Assembly: GCA_964454015.1 (NCBI GenBank)
Contig: CAYVQF010000083.1
Location: 1-18,016 of the forward strand
Length of the DNA: 18,016 nt
Origin: CAYVQF01 sp964454015
GTDB lineage: Bacteria > Myxococcota_A > Bradymonadia > UBA4248
Direction: 5' to 3'
Part shown: positions 17,154 through 18,016 of the stretch, one piece after another
Layout of the letters: every line of letters starts with the position of its first letter
How positions within the stretch are numbered: position 1 is the first letter of the stretch
Notes under the pieces: generated by a model
What the model saw: only the letters and a program-made list of their open reading frames with translations
Told to the model about the DNA's origin: nothing
The model's database searches: none
Made by a program: the position numbers and the translations under genes

Positions 17154-17432
17154 TCACCAAGGGACAGACGCAAGCTCCTTGAGTTCGACGTCGCCATTTC
17201 GGCTGACCGTGACGGCAACCGTGTGGACCGCAAGCCCAGACTCGATGTCCCGTTCCAGGCCGTATCCTGTCGAAACCTCCGGAAGGACCGAAACTAGAAA
17301 GGACCAGCCAGCGTCAATGACCTCGCTGTGCAGGATTAGCCGGTCAACCACTTCATTGGAAAAGTTCCCGTTCGCGTAACGCTTCTTGAACGCTGCCTGG
17401 GCAATAGCTTCGGCTTGCGATTTGGTTAGCAT
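17154..17432 (-). CDS. Small protein next to the JAB-domain gene, immunity-protein candidate
   Basis: This is a 92-residue soluble protein without recognised family. It starts with a helix (MLTKSQAEAIAQAAFKKRY), followed by strands and the tail AVTVSRNGDVELKELASVPW. The shape recalls small immunity or PepSY-like domains, but this is only an impression. The ATG at 17432 comes 2 bases after the stop of the JAB-domain gene, with GGGGTG just before it, which suits termination-reinitiation. An in-frame ATG at 17450 or GTG at 17465 would overlap that gene by 16 or 31 bases. Being directly downstream of a toxin-tail-like gene is the usual place for an immunity gene. The next gene begins 22 bases later. 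Composition is about 50-55 % GC, lower than in the left part of the window. Confidence 0.7.
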   Translation of the reverse strand: MLTKSQAEAIAQAAFKKRYANGNFSNEVVDRLILHSEVIDAGWSFLVSVLPEVSTGYGLERDIESGLAVHTVAVTVSRNGDVELKELASVPW

Positions 17433-17434
17433 CT

Positions 17435-18016
17435 TCACCCCGGGATCCATGATGAAAGTTTCCACGTGAACTCTCGATACCGACCAAAAGAATTCACGAC
17501 GACGCTCCGCTCCTGTCCAAAAGCCTTCAGGACTACCTTATCAGATTCTGATGCGGAAAGGCCAGCATCCGTAATGCCTGGATGTGAATGTCCTGACCAT
17601 CTCCAGCCCTGACGGGCAAGCCGAGCTGCATCTCCAGGGGTGATTGGAACCGTGGACCGTGCTCCGCGGACAACCATGCGCTCTCCTTTCCTCGTGAACA
17701 GTGCGAACTCGACATGCTCATGAGCGGTCAGCGCCGAAATGTCGCGGAGCGAAACATCACGCTTGCGAACGACAATCGCATCACCTGGTGCGTGTAATTG
17801 TGCAAGCAGCGTCTCTTGGCGCTTCGATAGCCGTCCGCCACCCTCGTAGATTGTTTCAGGATCCCCTCTTCGACTCGAAATCGTCACCAGGCCGAATACG
17901 CGGCATGCCAGTTTCCGCAAGCTTAGAACGAGCCCGTTGAAGACGCCCTTCAATTTCTCGACGCTAGGAGCGTGTAGATCAATGGACAAGCCCCAGCGAT
18001 CAGCAGCGCCAGCATG
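17435..18016 (-). CDS. C-terminal part of a JAB/JAMM-domain protein, polymorphic-toxin-tail-like (partial)
   Basis: The frame is open to the right edge without a stop, so only the last 193 residues of a longer protein may be seen. A TTG at 17989 could be read as a start, but it has no ribosome binding site and is probably internal. The C-terminal domain carries the JAMM metal-binding layout: a Glu in HVEFALFT, then GHSHP and HSHPGITDAGLSASESD, that is H-x-H, ten residues, S-x-x-D. These are the zinc ligands of deubiquitinase-like JAB peptidases. Before it comes LSKRQETLLAQL ... VSLRDISALTAHEH, a segment I associate with the tail of RHS/wall-type polymorphic toxins (compare Pfam's JAB-like toxin 1). 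It ends with QERSVVVNSFGRYREF. The immunity candidate follows 2 bases after the stop. Toxin identity is inferred; a JAB enzyme of another system remains possible. Confidence 0.72.
   Translation of the reverse strand, partial: HAGAADRWGLSIDLHAPSVEKLKGVFNGLVLSLRKLACRVFGLVTISSRRGDPETIYEGGGRLSKRQETLLAQLHAPGDAIVVRKRDVSLRDISALTAHEHVEFALFTRKGERMVVRGARSTVPITPGDAARLARQGWRWSGHSHPGITDAGLSASESDKVVLKAFGQERSVVVNSFGRYREFTWKLSSWIPG

Noticed and set aside
14200..18016. Integron cassette array (small, same-direction genes of different composition)
   Set aside because: I found no attC-like core sites (GTTRRRY with matching RYYYAAC) at the gene borders and no integrase gene.
16346..18016. CBASS or Bil-type ubiquitin-like system based on the JAB domain
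   Set aside because: No E1, E2, ubiquitin-like or cyclase gene is visible in the window. The segment before the JAB core fits polymorphic-toxin tails better. It stays open until the right flank is read.
1..18016. CRISPR arrays, tRNA or rRNA genes, transposases
   Set aside because: I saw no regularly spaced repeats, no tRNA-like cloverleaf with a T-loop motif, no rRNA stretches and no transposase motifs. A covariance-model search was not possible here.

Overview
The window looks like chromosomal DNA of a high-GC Gram-negative bacterium, most likely a myxobacterium-type 'delta' lineage (Myxococcota/Bradymonadota or similar). The evidence is two large lipoproteins with clear lipoboxes (one a bacterial alpha-2-macroglobulin, normally periplasmic or outer-membrane), an SbcCD pair, very GC-rich coding DNA and GGAG-type ribosome binding sites. 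The phylum is an inference and cannot be proved from this stretch alone.

Positions 1 to about 14.1 kb are housekeeping-like and very GC-rich (47 of 60 bases are G or C at 9001-9060). Read from the right, the minus strand carries a giant alpha-2-macroglobulin lipoprotein (8262-14084). The plus strand carries an RlmA-type 23S rRNA methyltransferase (7363-8265), whose stop codon overlaps that of the macroglobulin gene. Divergent from rlmA is the minus-strand operon sbcD-sbcC (7196 to 2251), encoding the Mre11/Rad50-like nuclease complex. After a 172-bp gap with a weak terminator and a possible promoter comes a 664-residue lipoprotein of unknown function (84-2078). A further minus-strand gene may begin at position 47. 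A pair of identical 11-bp direct repeats lies between sbcD and rlmA, exactly 21 bp apart, which looks like an operator.

Positions from about 14.2 kb to the right edge are accessory in character. Base composition drops (about 48-53 % GC in sampled lines), all intact genes lie on the minus strand, and several are of families seen in variable genome regions. They are an alpha/beta hydrolase, a HEAT-repeat protein, a frameshifted gene remnant in the opposite orientation, and a tight three-gene cluster. In transcription order that cluster is: the C-terminal end of a JAB/JAMM metallopeptidase-domain protein resembling polymorphic-toxin tails (open to the window edge), a small protein placed like an immunity protein, and a 261-residue protein with a possible RNase-H/DEDD-like body and a C-terminal membrane anchor.

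This right-hand cluster is the part most likely to hold something undescribed. I read it as a toxin tail plus immunity candidate, with an unusual membrane-anchored third partner. The toxin reading rests on motif pattern and gene layout, not on any search.
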